A stretch of 20,717 bases of DNA from a virus. A program made the translations under genes and the position numbers. The DNA lies in IMG/VR virus record IMGVR_UViG_3300009170_000495, positions 1 to 20,717 of that record, one strand, 5' to 3'. The notes beneath the pieces are model-generated. The model saw only the letters and a program-made list of their open reading frames with translations. It did no database searches and was not told the origin of the DNA. Below, piece by piece: positions 7,178-15,727 of this stretch. Each line of letters begins with the position of its first letter. The first letter of the stretch is position 1.

Positions 7178-8374
7178 ATGGCAACTCAAATAGCAACATT
7201 ATCAGATGGGAGAATTCTTTATTCTGACGGCAGTATTGGAATGAGAGGCACTCCAGTTGCAAATCCAACACCCTATGTAGCTCCAACTTCTGGAGGAAAT
7301 CCTTACTTAAAAACTGGCACTACTGGTCCTCATCTAGCTCAAACAGCACAGCCTCAGATGTCTATGGCTTCTGGAAACATTGGGTTTTCTGGTGGGACAG
7401 AATATCCAAGAAGTCAGGTTCTCGGAGCAAGCACTGGTGCTCCCACACAAGATTATTCAGACAGATCCTCAGATAGACCAATTCCTACACCAAATCCAGG
7501 TCCTCAACAAGACGATGGTGCAGCTGCTAGAATGGAAGCTGAACGTCAAGCTAGAATCGCAGCCAACAATGAGAGATTAAATAACATATTAGGTTATGTG
7601 GGTGGGGCAAGAGGTAGGGGTGGTTCTGCTTTAGAACAGGCTTTACAAGCGATTTCAGGTTACAGAGACAGATCAAAACAAGCCAATGAAGAGGCTCAAC
7701 GTCAAATTGGCGAACAGTTCTCTTTTGCTGAGGGTGACAATGTAACCAACTCCTCAAGAAACTTGGGGGAGAACATAAACACTTTTGATGATCTAAAAGC
7801 CAAGTCTACCAATAGATTAAATAAAATGGGACTTAGTACCATGTTGTTTGGTCTACAAGACTTAGATAAGGCTTTAGCTGGTCAGCAGGGTAATGTGGTT
7901 CAACAAAGACAACAGAACGCCCAGCAAAACGTCTTCAATAGAGATCAGAATACCAATTCCAACAGACAACTCTTAGATGAAAGATTTGCTGATGCTGAGG
8001 AACAAGAGAGATCAAAACGCTTTGCCAATGATGACTTGATGGCTCAGCTTGATCTAACCGAACAAGGTGCTCGAAGTCAATTTGGTTCAGATTCAAATGA
8101 TGTAGCTAATTGGTTCTCAAATGCTCAGGCTCAACAGGCTCAAATGAATGCAATGATTGCACAACTTGGGCTTAGTGGCTTGGCTAACAAACAAGCCTCT
8201 GCTTTCCAACCAACTGCCTACACTCCTCAGTTTCAAGTTAGTGATATGGTAGGTCAAGCTGCAGCTGGGCTACCTTCTTCACAAACTGCAATGGCTGGAG
8301 GTAATGAAGCTGGTGACGTGTACAATCCTACTAGATTGGCAGATCTTAATAAAAGACGCGGTCTTTATGCATAA
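7178..8374 (+). CDS. Probable internal virion / ejection protein, Gln-rich
   Basis: A 398-residue protein. ATG 7178 is preferred to GTG 7172 because the latter is part of the Shine-Dalgarno site. Residues ~1-110 are low complexity, rich in Gly, Pro and Thr (LSDGRILYSDGSIGMRG near the start). Residues ~115-330 are helical and strikingly rich in Gln, Asn and Ala (NVVQQRQQNAQQNVF; FSNAQAQQAQMNAMIAQLG). There are no cysteines and no transmembrane segment. Small Ala/Gln-rich helical proteins encoded between the nozzle and a giant protein are typical of podovirus ejection proteins, which leave the capsid with the DNA (P22 gp7/gp20 and T7 gp14/gp15 as functional analogues). The role is inferred from context and composition. 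A perfect 20-bp palindrome spans its stop codon. Confidence 0.55.
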   Translation: MATQIATLSDGRILYSDGSIGMRGTPVANPTPYVAPTSGGNPYLKTGTTGPHLAQTAQPQMSMASGNIGFSGGTEYPRSQVLGASTGAPTQDYSDRSSDRPIPTPNPGPQQDDGAAARMEAERQARIAANNERLNNILGYVGGARGRGGSALEQALQAISGYRDRSKQANEEAQRQIGEQFSFAEGDNVTNSSRNLGENINTFDDLKAKSTNRLNKMGLSTMLFGLQDLDKALAGQQGNVVQQRQQNAQQNVFNRDQNTNSNRQLLDERFADAEEQERSKRFANDDLMAQLDLTEQGARSQFGSDSNDVANWFSNAQAQQAQMNAMIAQLGLSGLANKQASAFQPTAYTPQFQVSDMVGQAAAGLPSSQTAMAGGNEAGDVYNPTRLADLNKRRGLYA

Positions 8375-8394
8375 AGACCTAGCATTAGGTTTTT
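8360..8394 (+). promoter_or_regulatory. Overlapping palindromes between two virion genes
   Basis: GGTCTTTATGCATAAAGACC (8360-8379) is a perfect 20-bp palindrome across the stop codon of the upstream gene. A second hairpin, ACCTA-GCAT-TAGGT (8377-8390), shares the ACC and is followed by TTTT (8391-8394) right before ATG 8395. The two cannot form together. The second resembles a weak terminator. This may tune read-through or translation of the giant gene. Confidence 0.4.
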
Positions 8395-11300
8395 ATGAAA
8401 CTAGGCGATTTACTCAAAAAAATAAAGACCAAGGCTTCTGATAGTTACAGTAAAGTAAACGACACCTATCAGCGTGGTAACTCTATTTCCAACTTCTTAG
8501 GTAGTGTTCGATCTGCTTACAATAAACTTCCCCAAACCTTAGAACCTGCCAGAAAGACTTACAACAATCCAGATCCTAGGAATATCTCTGATCTTTTTGC
8601 TCCAGTTGCCCGTCAAGTAGGCAAGTCGCTTCAGACTCAAGCCCCAGACGTTCCTCAGAAATTACTACTTCCATACTTGCCAAAAGCAATAGAACCAGCT
8701 CTTGATACTGGTAGAGCTATATCAAGAGGAGTTCTAGAAGCTCCTCTTATGGTAAATGAACTTGTTGGTGGCAAAAGAACCAATCCAACTCCACAACAAA
8801 TGTTAGGTAAGAATAAACTAACAGATTTATTCTTTGGTAAACAACCATTAAAGTCTCAACTAAATCAAGCTGAAACTGGTGGTGTTGAAACACTATCTGA
8901 GTTTGGTGTCAAGAACCCAGAAAAATACATTCTTCCAATGGCTGCTATTGGTTTTGTAGGTGATGCTTCTGCTCCAGGAGTTGATGACATCTTAAAGAAA
9001 ACTGGCATGAAAACCGTTCCTAAGGTAGCAAAAGCGGCTCCAAAAGTAGCCAAGACAGTTAGTGAGGTTCAAGACCTACTTAAACAACAAGCCAAAGTAG
9101 CTCCTAAAATACTGGATAGTGGCTTGCCAGTTCAAGATGCTCAGAAGGCTATTGGTGAGGCATATAAGTATTTATCAAGCAAGGTAGATTCAAGAGTAAT
9201 TGATGAGCTTGTAGATAGTGGTGTTAGTCCAGTTAAGATAAGACAGGTTATGTCTAGTGTTTCTCAGAAAACTTATGACACATTAGCGGCTGATTCAAAG
9301 TATGCAAAAAATTACATAAACAAATTACTTGGTAATAAACCAGCTTTTAATAATGATGAGTACATGAGAGGGTTGGTTGAAAGTGAACCAGTGGCTAAAA
9401 AAGTAGATGAGTTGAAGACTCCAGTATTAGATACGGTGCTAGTTAATTTGGAGAACTTAGATGGTCCTCAATTAAAAAGTGTGATTGATCAGCTAGAAAA
9501 AAAGTTAAACATGGCTAGGATGGCGGAAGAACAAGGCAAGTCCGTAGTTGGTGGCTCAGCATTTATAAAAAGTGATTTGAATAAGGTAATACAATATTAT
9601 TCTAATAAAGTTGGTACTACACCAAAGGTAGATGAGTTTCAAGGGATAGTGGATGAGGTTGGTAAACTTAGCCCCAGCGATGTACCTCTTGTTAGAAATC
9701 TAAAAGACATCATAGAAAACAAACCAGATCTTAAAGAAGATGCAATCAATGCACTAAATAATGTTAGAAAAATGGTGGCTGAGGAAGCCGCCGTAAAGAC
9801 TCAGGGAGCAAAGACTAATTTGGGTGTTCCAAGAAGTTTTGATGAGTGGGAGCAAACCGTATTACCCAAATTAGACTCAGTCTTGCCAGATGAAAATGCT
9901 TGGTCTACTGCCTTCCAACAGAGGGAAGCTGGAGTAGCCAGTCCTCTAACTGAATCTATAAAAGAACAACTTGACTTCGGTAAGAAGTTGGCTCAAGACC
10001 TTGGCTTTAGTGTTGGGACAATCTCAAAAGATAAACATGGGGTTGAGTATGTACCCCACTTCTCTCAGTCAATGATTGGGAAAGCTCTTGATAAAATACC
10101 AACTCCAGATACATTCGGGAGCGTTCTATCAAAACCAATCTTTACTAATAGGAGAGAATGGAAGGTAGATCCTATTTATTCAAGAGATACTTTAAGAGCC
10201 TACATGAAAGAGGCGTTCAAGAACGCCAATCTTTCTGCAGAAGAAGCATCTGATATTAAATTGGCTAATGAAATTCAGAATGAAATCAGGAGTAAGTTCG
10301 CTCAGACATTTGATAAAACCCAAACAAAGGCTGGCAAGACCAAGAGAGAAATAGGTGTTTTATTCAGGAAAGGCATTCATGGTTGGGGATCTAATTCAAT
10401 TGACGTGGTTAGCAAGATAAAGAATCAAATACCAGATGTTGGTAATGTTGAAAAGACAGTCTATGATATTCCCAAAAACCTATTCTCAAACTTTGCTGGT
10501 AGAACATTCAGAAGCGTAAATGATCGGGCAGCTATGGTTGGTAATAAGTATTATGATTCATTCCTATATCCATTTAGAAAAGCCATTGCAGACTCAAACA
10601 TTTATGAGAGTCGGTTGAGAGATATGAGTGAGGCTGATTTTGCCAAGGAACTACTTGAAAGGAACATGAGTTTTGACGCACCTATAACTAGAGATCAAGT
10701 AATAGGTATGATGTCTTCAAGTAATAGGAGAGAACTAATGGGTCAAGCAACCAATGCTTTCAAGGAAGCCGTGCGTGGTACTGACTTCAGACAAGACTGG
10801 CTCAAAGAATTGACTAACGACATTTTTGATGAGTATGTTGGTAGGAGTATTAGAGAGGCTTCGGTTGCAGATGAGGTTATGACTGAAATAAGGAAATTCT
10901 CAGGTAGAGGTGCTTTGGGATTTAATATAACTTCACCAATAATGAATTTGCTTGAGAATAAAAGATTGGCTTCCGTTATAAATAAAGATTCGATGGAAAA
11001 GGCTGTTAAGAGCGTGGCATCTGGAATAGATTATGTTAAAAAATATGGTTATGCTTCTGAGAGAGGAACTGCTCTTGAAAGAGGAGCTGATGAGGGTAGA
11101 TTGGCAGCTTTGGCGGCTATCGATAAGATAGATCCAGCTTTATTCTATATGTTTGATAAGTCTGAGAGACTAAAAGACAATCTAATGTTGGCTGGATTTG
11201 AGGCTCAGGGAATTAAGAAGGGTCTCAAGGGAGATGAGTTGTGGAAATATGTAACCAAGAAGACAGATCAGTTCGCAATCAAATATGGTATGGGTCAAGA

Positions 11301-12819
11301 TATCGGTTTATACAGAAGTCCAGTAATAAAAACTTTGGCTCAGTTTGGTCAATATCCAGTTAAAGATTCGGTTATTTTTGTTGATAAGGTTGCTGGGGCT
11401 GTTGGTGGAGATAAGGGAGATGCGGCTTACGCTGTTAAATATGCCACCTTATCAGCTATCCAGATGTTGGCTTTCAAAGCAATGTTTAATCAAATTGGAT
11501 TCGGAAACCAGACAAATACTCCTTGGGATTTTGCCTCAGATCTATCTAAGGGAGAAATACCAGTTTCACCTTTAGTTCAATCATTCATTGGAATTTCAAA
11601 GAACATATCAGATGAGATTACTGGTAAACAACTAAGTGATTATGACCAAGAACAAAGAAACAAAAACATTCAAAGGTCTCTGGGTGTGGCTACTATTCCA
11701 GCATTCAATCAGATCTCAAAGACTGGCAGAACCATTGGCAATCAGATCAAAGGTTACCAAGAGACATTTAGCGGGAATGTGGCTAATGAAGTGAGTAGAG
11801 ACCCAATCAATTTAATTAAGACTCTTGGTTTCGGACCTAGTTACGATCCTAAAAGACAGGAGTATGATTCTAATCGCAAAAAGGGTGAATCATCAGCTTT
11901 GACTGGTAAACAATCAGATGTTTACAAAAACTTATCAGATAAGACTGGCTTCTTTGACAAGATGAGTGCCTTAAACAAGCAGACTGAAGAAATTAAAACT
12001 GCCAAGGCTGAAATGGAAGAACCAACAAAAGGCAACTTCCTATCTAACATCTTGGGGGCTAAATCAAAAGATCTGGCTATCCCTACAAAGGATGATCCTC
12101 CAACAGTACACAAAGCCTACAAATCATATCTGACTGGTAAGGTTGATCTAGGTGAACCACTCTCTCCAGAAGAGGCTAATTACTATTATCTTGAAGGAAA
12201 AACCCTACAAGATCAGAAGACCGTTAAAGAATCAGACGCTTTCTACACTAGTCTTTACAAAGCCTCAGAAGATCTTGAACCACAAGAGTTTGAACAATTG
12301 TTACAACAATCTGGAGTCAATCCCAATGACTTCATGCACTACCAGTTAGCCAACGAACCTAATGACGAGAAATTAAGACTAGTGTCTAGCCTAGCTTCAA
12401 TGCAAGATAAAGAAAAGATGGTTGATGCCCTGATTAGCTTAAAGAAGAAAGTTGGTAATAAAGCCATCATCACAAGTACAGAAATTGATTATCTCTACGA
12501 CAAAGGACTTATTTCAGAGGATGAAAAGAAGTTTATAAACGCAGTCAAGTTTGATGAATTGACTGGCACGTTCTACTTTGACCGAGATTACAAGGGGGGT
12601 TCAGGAGTTGGTAGTTCGGGGCTAACTCTCAAACAAGAGATTGCTTTATTGGCTAAAGTAAACAAACTATTTGAAACGCCCAAATACGAGTCTCAGACCC
12701 GCCCCCTGACCTCTCTATTCCCCAAATTACCAAAGATAAAAGAAGAGCGAACTGGGTCGCCTAAACCCAAGACAATAGCCAGAGCACAAAGTAAAGGTTT
12801 CTGGTTTGCACCCTATTAG
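8395..12819 (+). CDS. Giant internal virion / ejection-type protein (1474 aa)
   Basis: The largest gene in the window, predicted mostly alpha-helical and rich in Lys, Ala and Asp. The first ~100 residues are basic and helical. Residues ~200-530 are long helices (DEFQGIVDEVGKLSPSDVP; LKDIIENKPDLKED). YVPHFSQ lies near residue 552. At ~833-860 the segment KFSGRGALGFNITSPIMNL recalls a module I associate with large polyvalent phage proteins (LPD38 type, from memory). The ~1010-1036 segment (KYATLSAIQMLAFKAMFNQI) is the most hydrophobic and could contact a membrane. The end is charged and ends in a basic tail. No lysozyme or transglycosylase motif was recognised, although T7 gp16 carries one. Size and position after nozzle and Q-rich genes suggest a protein ejected into the cell with the DNA. 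The start has only a weak TAGG ribosome site. Confidence 0.55.
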   Translation: MKLGDLLKKIKTKASDSYSKVNDTYQRGNSISNFLGSVRSAYNKLPQTLEPARKTYNNPDPRNISDLFAPVARQVGKSLQTQAPDVPQKLLLPYLPKAIEPALDTGRAISRGVLEAPLMVNELVGGKRTNPTPQQMLGKNKLTDLFFGKQPLKSQLNQAETGGVETLSEFGVKNPEKYILPMAAIGFVGDASAPGVDDILKKTGMKTVPKVAKAAPKVAKTVSEVQDLLKQQAKVAPKILDSGLPVQDAQKAIGEAYKYLSSKVDSRVIDELVDSGVSPVKIRQVMSSVSQKTYDTLAADSKYAKNYINKLLGNKPAFNNDEYMRGLVESEPVAKKVDELKTPVLDTVLVNLENLDGPQLKSVIDQLEKKLNMARMAEEQGKSVVGGSAFIKSDLNKVIQYYSNKVGTTPKVDEFQGIVDEVGKLSPSDVPLVRNLKDIIENKPDLKEDAINALNNVRKMVAEEAAVKTQGAKTNLGVPRSFDEWEQTVLPKLDSVLPDENAWSTAFQQREAGVASPLTESIKEQLDFGKKLAQDLGFSVGTISKDKHGVEYVPHFSQSMIGKALDKIPTPDTFGSVLSKPIFTNRREWKVDPIYSRDTLRAYMKEAFKNANLSAEEASDIKLANEIQNEIRSKFAQTFDKTQTKAGKTKREIGVLFRKGIHGWGSNSIDVVSKIKNQIPDVGNVEKTVYDIPKNLFSNFAGRTFRSVNDRAAMVGNKYYDSFLYPFRKAIADSNIYESRLRDMSEADFAKELLERNMSFDAPITRDQVIGMMSSSNRRELMGQATNAFKEAVRGTDFRQDWLKELTNDIFDEYVGRSIREASVADEVMTEIRKFSGRGALGFNITSPIMNLLENKRLASVINKDSMEKAVKSVASGIDYVKKYGYASERGTALERGADEGRLAALAAIDKIDPALFYMFDKSERLKDNLMLAGFEAQGIKKGLKGDELWKYVTKKTDQFAIKYGMGQDIGLYRSPVIKTLAQFGQYPVKDSVIFVDKVAGAVGGDKGDAAYAVKYATLSAIQMLAFKAMFNQIGFGNQTNTPWDFASDLSKGEIPVSPLVQSFIGISKNISDEITGKQLSDYDQEQRNKNIQRSLGVATIPAFNQISKTGRTIGNQIKGYQETFSGNVANEVSRDPINLIKTLGFGPSYDPKRQEYDSNRKKGESSALTGKQSDVYKNLSDKTGFFDKMSALNKQTEEIKTAKAEMEEPTKGNFLSNILGAKSKDLAIPTKDDPPTVHKAYKSYLTGKVDLGEPLSPEEANYYYLEGKTLQDQKTVKESDAFYTSLYKASEDLEPQEFEQLLQQSGVNPNDFMHYQLANEPNDEKLRLVSSLASMQDKEKMVDALISLKKKVGNKAIITSTEIDYLYDKGLISEDEKKFINAVKFDELTGTFYFDRDYKGGSGVGSSGLTLKQEIALLAKVNKLFETPKYESQTRPLTSLFPKLPKIKEERTGSPKPKTIARAQSKGFWFAPY

Positions 12820-12823
12820 TTCT

Positions 12824-12842
12824 GTATAATGAAGTAAGGAGG
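12824..12842 (+). promoter_or_regulatory. Promoter-like box P5 (GTATAATGAAG) with AAGGAGG RBS
   Basis: TATAAT at 12825-12830, five bases after the giant gene, is part of the third exact copy of GTATAATGAAG (12824-12834). AAGGAGG at 12836-12842, seven bases before ATG 12850, is the strongest Shine-Dalgarno site in the window. No clear -35 is seen. A transcript from here would have a leader of only about 13 nt and would cover fibre and lysis genes. Confidence 0.52.
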
Positions 12843-12849
12843 AAATTAT

Positions 12850-14364
12850 ATGATTTACAAAGCCAATGACACCTATGAAGCCAGCTTAAGAGCAACTTGG
12901 ACTGCCGATCCAGCTGATACCACAATGTCAGTTACGGCTATTCCAGACAATCTACCAACGATTATTACTTCCAACGCTGGTTCAACCTCAGAGAAGAAAT
13001 TCTCTGTCACAGGTACTTCTGGAGATAGTCCTGCAAATTATGCTCTAACTGGTGTTACTTTACTTTCAGGTGTTTCTGAAAACGTCTCAAAAGATGTCAG
13101 TCTAACCTGTCTTAATCATGAAGAATTTTTTAATCAATATAGCGAGATTGTTAATGAAGATTATGTCAGATTAGTAGATCAAGATGATGACCCTGCCACA
13201 CCTGATGCTGGGAAAACACTCTTTTACTTAAAAGATGGACAAGCCTACACCAAAGATGATGCTGGAGTTGAAACCGTCATTACGACAGATATTGCCACTC
13301 AGGCAGAAGTCGCCACTGGTACTGACAACGCTAAAATAGTTACTCCACTAGCAGCAGCCCCCTATGGGTACTCCTCCCTCTCTCGTCAAGCTATTATCAA
13401 TGGTAACTTTGATGTATCTCAACGTGCTACTACTTTTGTAGCGGGTGCGAATAATGATGATGTTTACACATTAGATAGGTGGAACTTAGTCAGTGACGGA
13501 AATGACGTACTAGACGTATCTCAAGAGGCTGTTACTGATCTTCCTGGGTCTAACTACGCTATTAAACTAGACGTAGAAACTGCCAAACGCGCAGGTATTG
13601 TTCAGTTCCTAGAAGCTAAAGACGCACAGAAGTTCAAGGGTAAAACCGTATCTATCTCTTTTGCTGTCAAGAGTGCAAATATCTCAGCAATTAGAGCAAC
13701 CGTACTCTCGTGGGCTTCAACTGCTGATAGTGTAACCTCAGACATTGTAGGTACTTGGGGAGAGACTCCAACTTGGGCAACTAATTGGGCTGATAACGCC
13801 ACCCCTGCTGATCTAACAGTAACAAGTGGTTGGACTACGGTCAAAGTAGAGGGAATCGCAATTGATGAGGCAACTGTAAACAACCTAGCCCTAGCTATCT
13901 GGCTACCTAATGAAGAAACCATAGGGGATATTGTTTATATAAGTCAGGTGCAAATGAATATGGGTAGTGTCGCCCTTCCCTTTCAACCAAAGAGTTATGA
14001 AGAAGAATCGAGAGCGTGTCGGCGGTATTACCAAAAGGTTGTAACTGGCTCAACTGTACCAGTAGTCATGGGTATGGTCTGGGATACGGCTGGTTCTTTA
14101 AGAGTCTCATTCCCACTTTGTACACCAATGCGACCAGCAATAACACTAAATACTGGATTTTATTTAAGGGCATTAAGAACAACTGCGGTTGGGGCTGGAG
14201 ATATTTTAGATGGTGCTGGTGCTACTCCAGTAAGTGTCGGGGCGACTTACGCTGAGGGGGATTGTATGGTTCAGGTTGTATGGGGAAGTCTAAATACAAC
14301 ATTAATTCCCGCTTTTTGTAATATCGGAGTCTGGGGTAACTTCACTTTCTCAGCAGAACTATGA
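12850..14364 (+). CDS. Tail fibre / adhesin with sugar-binding-type domain
   Basis: A 504-residue protein. Residues ~1-85 are a beta-type domain (YEASLRATWTADPADTTMSV), probably the virion anchor. Residues ~95-165 contain LFYLKDGQAYTKDDAGVET and the linker TQAEVATGTDNAKIVTP, a motif widely seen in phage tail fibres just before the receptor-binding part. RQAIINGNFDVSQRATTF near 178-195 then opens a jelly-roll of the carbohydrate-binding type common in fibres (NGNFDVWQR-like start, YTLDRWNLVSDG, later KTVSISFAVKSAN). ESRACRRYYQKV near 386 begins a C-terminal beta domain, probably the tip. It likely binds a host surface glycan. No depolymerase motif was seen. The last four bases overlap the endolysin start (ATGA). 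Confidence 0.8.
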   Translation: MIYKANDTYEASLRATWTADPADTTMSVTAIPDNLPTIITSNAGSTSEKKFSVTGTSGDSPANYALTGVTLLSGVSENVSKDVSLTCLNHEEFFNQYSEIVNEDYVRLVDQDDDPATPDAGKTLFYLKDGQAYTKDDAGVETVITTDIATQAEVATGTDNAKIVTPLAAAPYGYSSLSRQAIINGNFDVSQRATTFVAGANNDDVYTLDRWNLVSDGNDVLDVSQEAVTDLPGSNYAIKLDVETAKRAGIVQFLEAKDAQKFKGKTVSISFAVKSANISAIRATVLSWASTADSVTSDIVGTWGETPTWATNWADNATPADLTVTSGWTTVKVEGIAIDEATVNNLALAIWLPNEETIGDIVYISQVQMNMGSVALPFQPKSYEEESRACRRYYQKVVTGSTVPVVMGMVWDTAGSLRVSFPLCTPMRPAITLNTGFYLRALRTTAVGAGDILDGAGATPVSVGATYAEGDCMVQVVWGSLNTTLIPAFCNIGVWGNFTFSAEL

Positions 14365-15122
14365 CACTTCAATCTTTTATCACCACCTACAACGGAAAGA
14401 AGTCAGACTTTGACGGTTCTTATGGTGCGCAATGTGTAGATTTATTCAGGTTCTATGTGCGTGATGTTATGGGAACTCCCCAACCCAAAGGCGTAACGGG
14501 TGCTAAAGACTTCTGGACAAATTACGAGACTGACGCAAACCTTAACAAATACTTTGACAAGATACCCAACTCACCAACAGGCGTACCTCAAGCAGGTGAT
14601 GTCATGGTCTGGGGATCAGGTTATGGTCAATTTGGTCACATAGCGATTGTTACAGAGGCAACGGTCAATTCATTCAAGGCTCTCTCACAAAACGATCCTA
14701 TCAACCGAGAGACACATATTAAATCGTACAACTACAACAACACATTAGGTTGGCTACACCCGAAAGGAACTATGACAGAACTGCATACATATCTAGGCGT
14801 TTCAACTGACGCTGAGGCTAAAACTAAATTAAAAGAACATCTAGGAGAAGCTAACTCTAAATGTAATTGGGGACTAACAGGCGATCAAGGTGGTTATCTA
14901 GGCTCTGAGAGGAAAAAGAACAACGAACTAACGGCTCTTAATGTCAGCCACATAACAGAGATTGAGGCACAAAAGGCAAAAATAACTCAATTAGAACAGG
15001 ATTTAGCCGATTGTGAGGCAGAAGCACCAGAGATAGACCCCGCCAAATGGCTTGAAAACGGCTTAATGGTTGAGGTGACGGAGGGTAACAAGAAAACAAC
15101 AACCAATTACAAACCAGCATGA
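14361..15122 (+). CDS. Endolysin with N-terminal CHAP domain
   Basis: A 253-residue protein coupled to the fibre gene by ATGA. The CHAP catalytic domain is clear at residues ~1-135: QCVDL contains the nucleophile Cys25, the PQAGDVMVWGS segment follows, and GHIAIV contains His93. CHAP enzymes cut peptidoglycan as amidases or endopeptidases. There is no signal peptide, so a holin is needed for release, and membrane protein genes follow directly. Residues ~138-185 form a small charged region with a Cys. Residues ~190-225 are a predicted coiled coil (ITEIEAQKAKITQLEQDL), and the C-terminus is acidic. No known cell-wall-binding domain was recognised. The coiled coil suggests the enzyme may oligomerise. 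A virion-associated lysin is less likely given the neighbouring holin-type genes. Confidence 0.88.
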   Translation: MTLQSFITTYNGKKSDFDGSYGAQCVDLFRFYVRDVMGTPQPKGVTGAKDFWTNYETDANLNKYFDKIPNSPTGVPQAGDVMVWGSGYGQFGHIAIVTEATVNSFKALSQNDPINRETHIKSYNYNNTLGWLHPKGTMTELHTYLGVSTDAEAKTKLKEHLGEANSKCNWGLTGDQGGYLGSERKKNNELTALNVSHITEIEAQKAKITQLEQDLADCEAEAPEIDPAKWLENGLMVEVTEGNKKTTTNYKPA

Positions 15123-15161
15123 TAAAAAAAAACGTACTAACCAAATACATATTGGCTACTT

Positions 15162-15335
15162 ATGCAGGAGTTAATCTCAGCCGTCACACAGATCGGCATC
15201 CTACCAGTAATTATTCTATTTCTCTTGTGGGATTACTCCAAGAAAATGGCATTGTTACAGATTGAGGTAGCCAAGAATACTGTCAAGATCGACACTGTGT
15301 TGATGACCATCGAGAGAATCGAGGATAAGCTATGA
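15162..15335 (+). CDS. 57-aa membrane peptide, holin-like (BhlA/UviB type)
   Basis: A short gene that fills most of the gap after the endolysin. The ATG at 15162 leads to a frame that ends in ATGA with the next start. The peptide begins MQELISAVTQIGILPVIILF, with one membrane segment at residues ~9-24, then Lys-Lys and an amphipathic helix to the end (ALLQIEVAKNTVKIDTVLM). The plan of a short N-terminus, a single membrane helix and a charged helical tail is that of small BhlA/UviB-type holin peptides. Position directly after the CHAP lysin supports a lysis role. There is no good Shine-Dalgarno site, so translation may depend on coupling with the endolysin. It is in the same frame as the endolysin but separated by several stop codons. 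Confidence 0.75.
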   Translation: MQELISAVTQIGILPVIILFLLWDYSKKMALLQIEVAKNTVKIDTVLMTIERIEDKL

Positions 15336-15727
15336 CAGAATTACAAGAATCATTTATCTGGGTCACCACAGGGGCTAACTTCTGGGCTTGGTCTGCTTCA
15401 ATCTTTATTTTTGGTATGGTCTGGGGCTGGAAACAGAATCACGGCTTTTCAGGCTTCAAGCAGTCTTTAATAACCATCACTCCCTTAATCCTGATCTACT
15501 TTTTCTCCTCTCTCAACCGTGTTTACGAGTACGCAAAAATTTCTGGTTACGGGGCACAGAGTTTTAATAATCTAATCTCTATCGTCTTAATCGCTCTACT
15601 TTACTTAATCGGTCTAGTTATTGGTCATAACATTAAAAACAAGGCTATCGAGTCTGCCGTTAAAGAGTCTGGTGTACCAGAACACGAACAGAAAATCTTG
15701 ATAGCTCAACTGAAAGAGGCAATATGA
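15332..15727 (+). CDS. Membrane protein, candidate holin or lysis protein (131 aa)
   Basis: A 131-residue protein with three likely membrane helices at about residues 17-34 (FWAWSASIFIFGMVWGW), 45-61 (LITITPLILIYFFSSL) and 80-99 (NLISIVLIALLYLIGLVIG). Its charged C-terminal tail (IESAVKESGVPEHEQKILIA) probably faces the cytoplasm. Both ends are joined to neighbours by ATGA overlaps, placing it in the lysis operon. Three membrane segments and a charged tail match class I holin topology, although the length is somewhat above average. It could instead be a regulator of the other membrane proteins, such as an antiholin. No sequence family was recognised. Confidence 0.65.
   Translation: MTELQESFIWVTTGANFWAWSASIFIFGMVWGWKQNHGFSGFKQSLITITPLILIYFFSSLNRVYEYAKISGYGAQSFNNLISIVLIALLYLIGLVIGHNIKNKAIESAVKESGVPEHEQKILIAQLKEAI

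Noticed and set aside
15119-15265. 48-codon ORF starting at the ATG that overlaps the endolysin stop
   Set aside because: It has the appealing ATGA overlap, but its product has no membrane or domain character. The alternative frame at 15162 encodes a clear holin-like peptide and ends in ATGA with the next gene.
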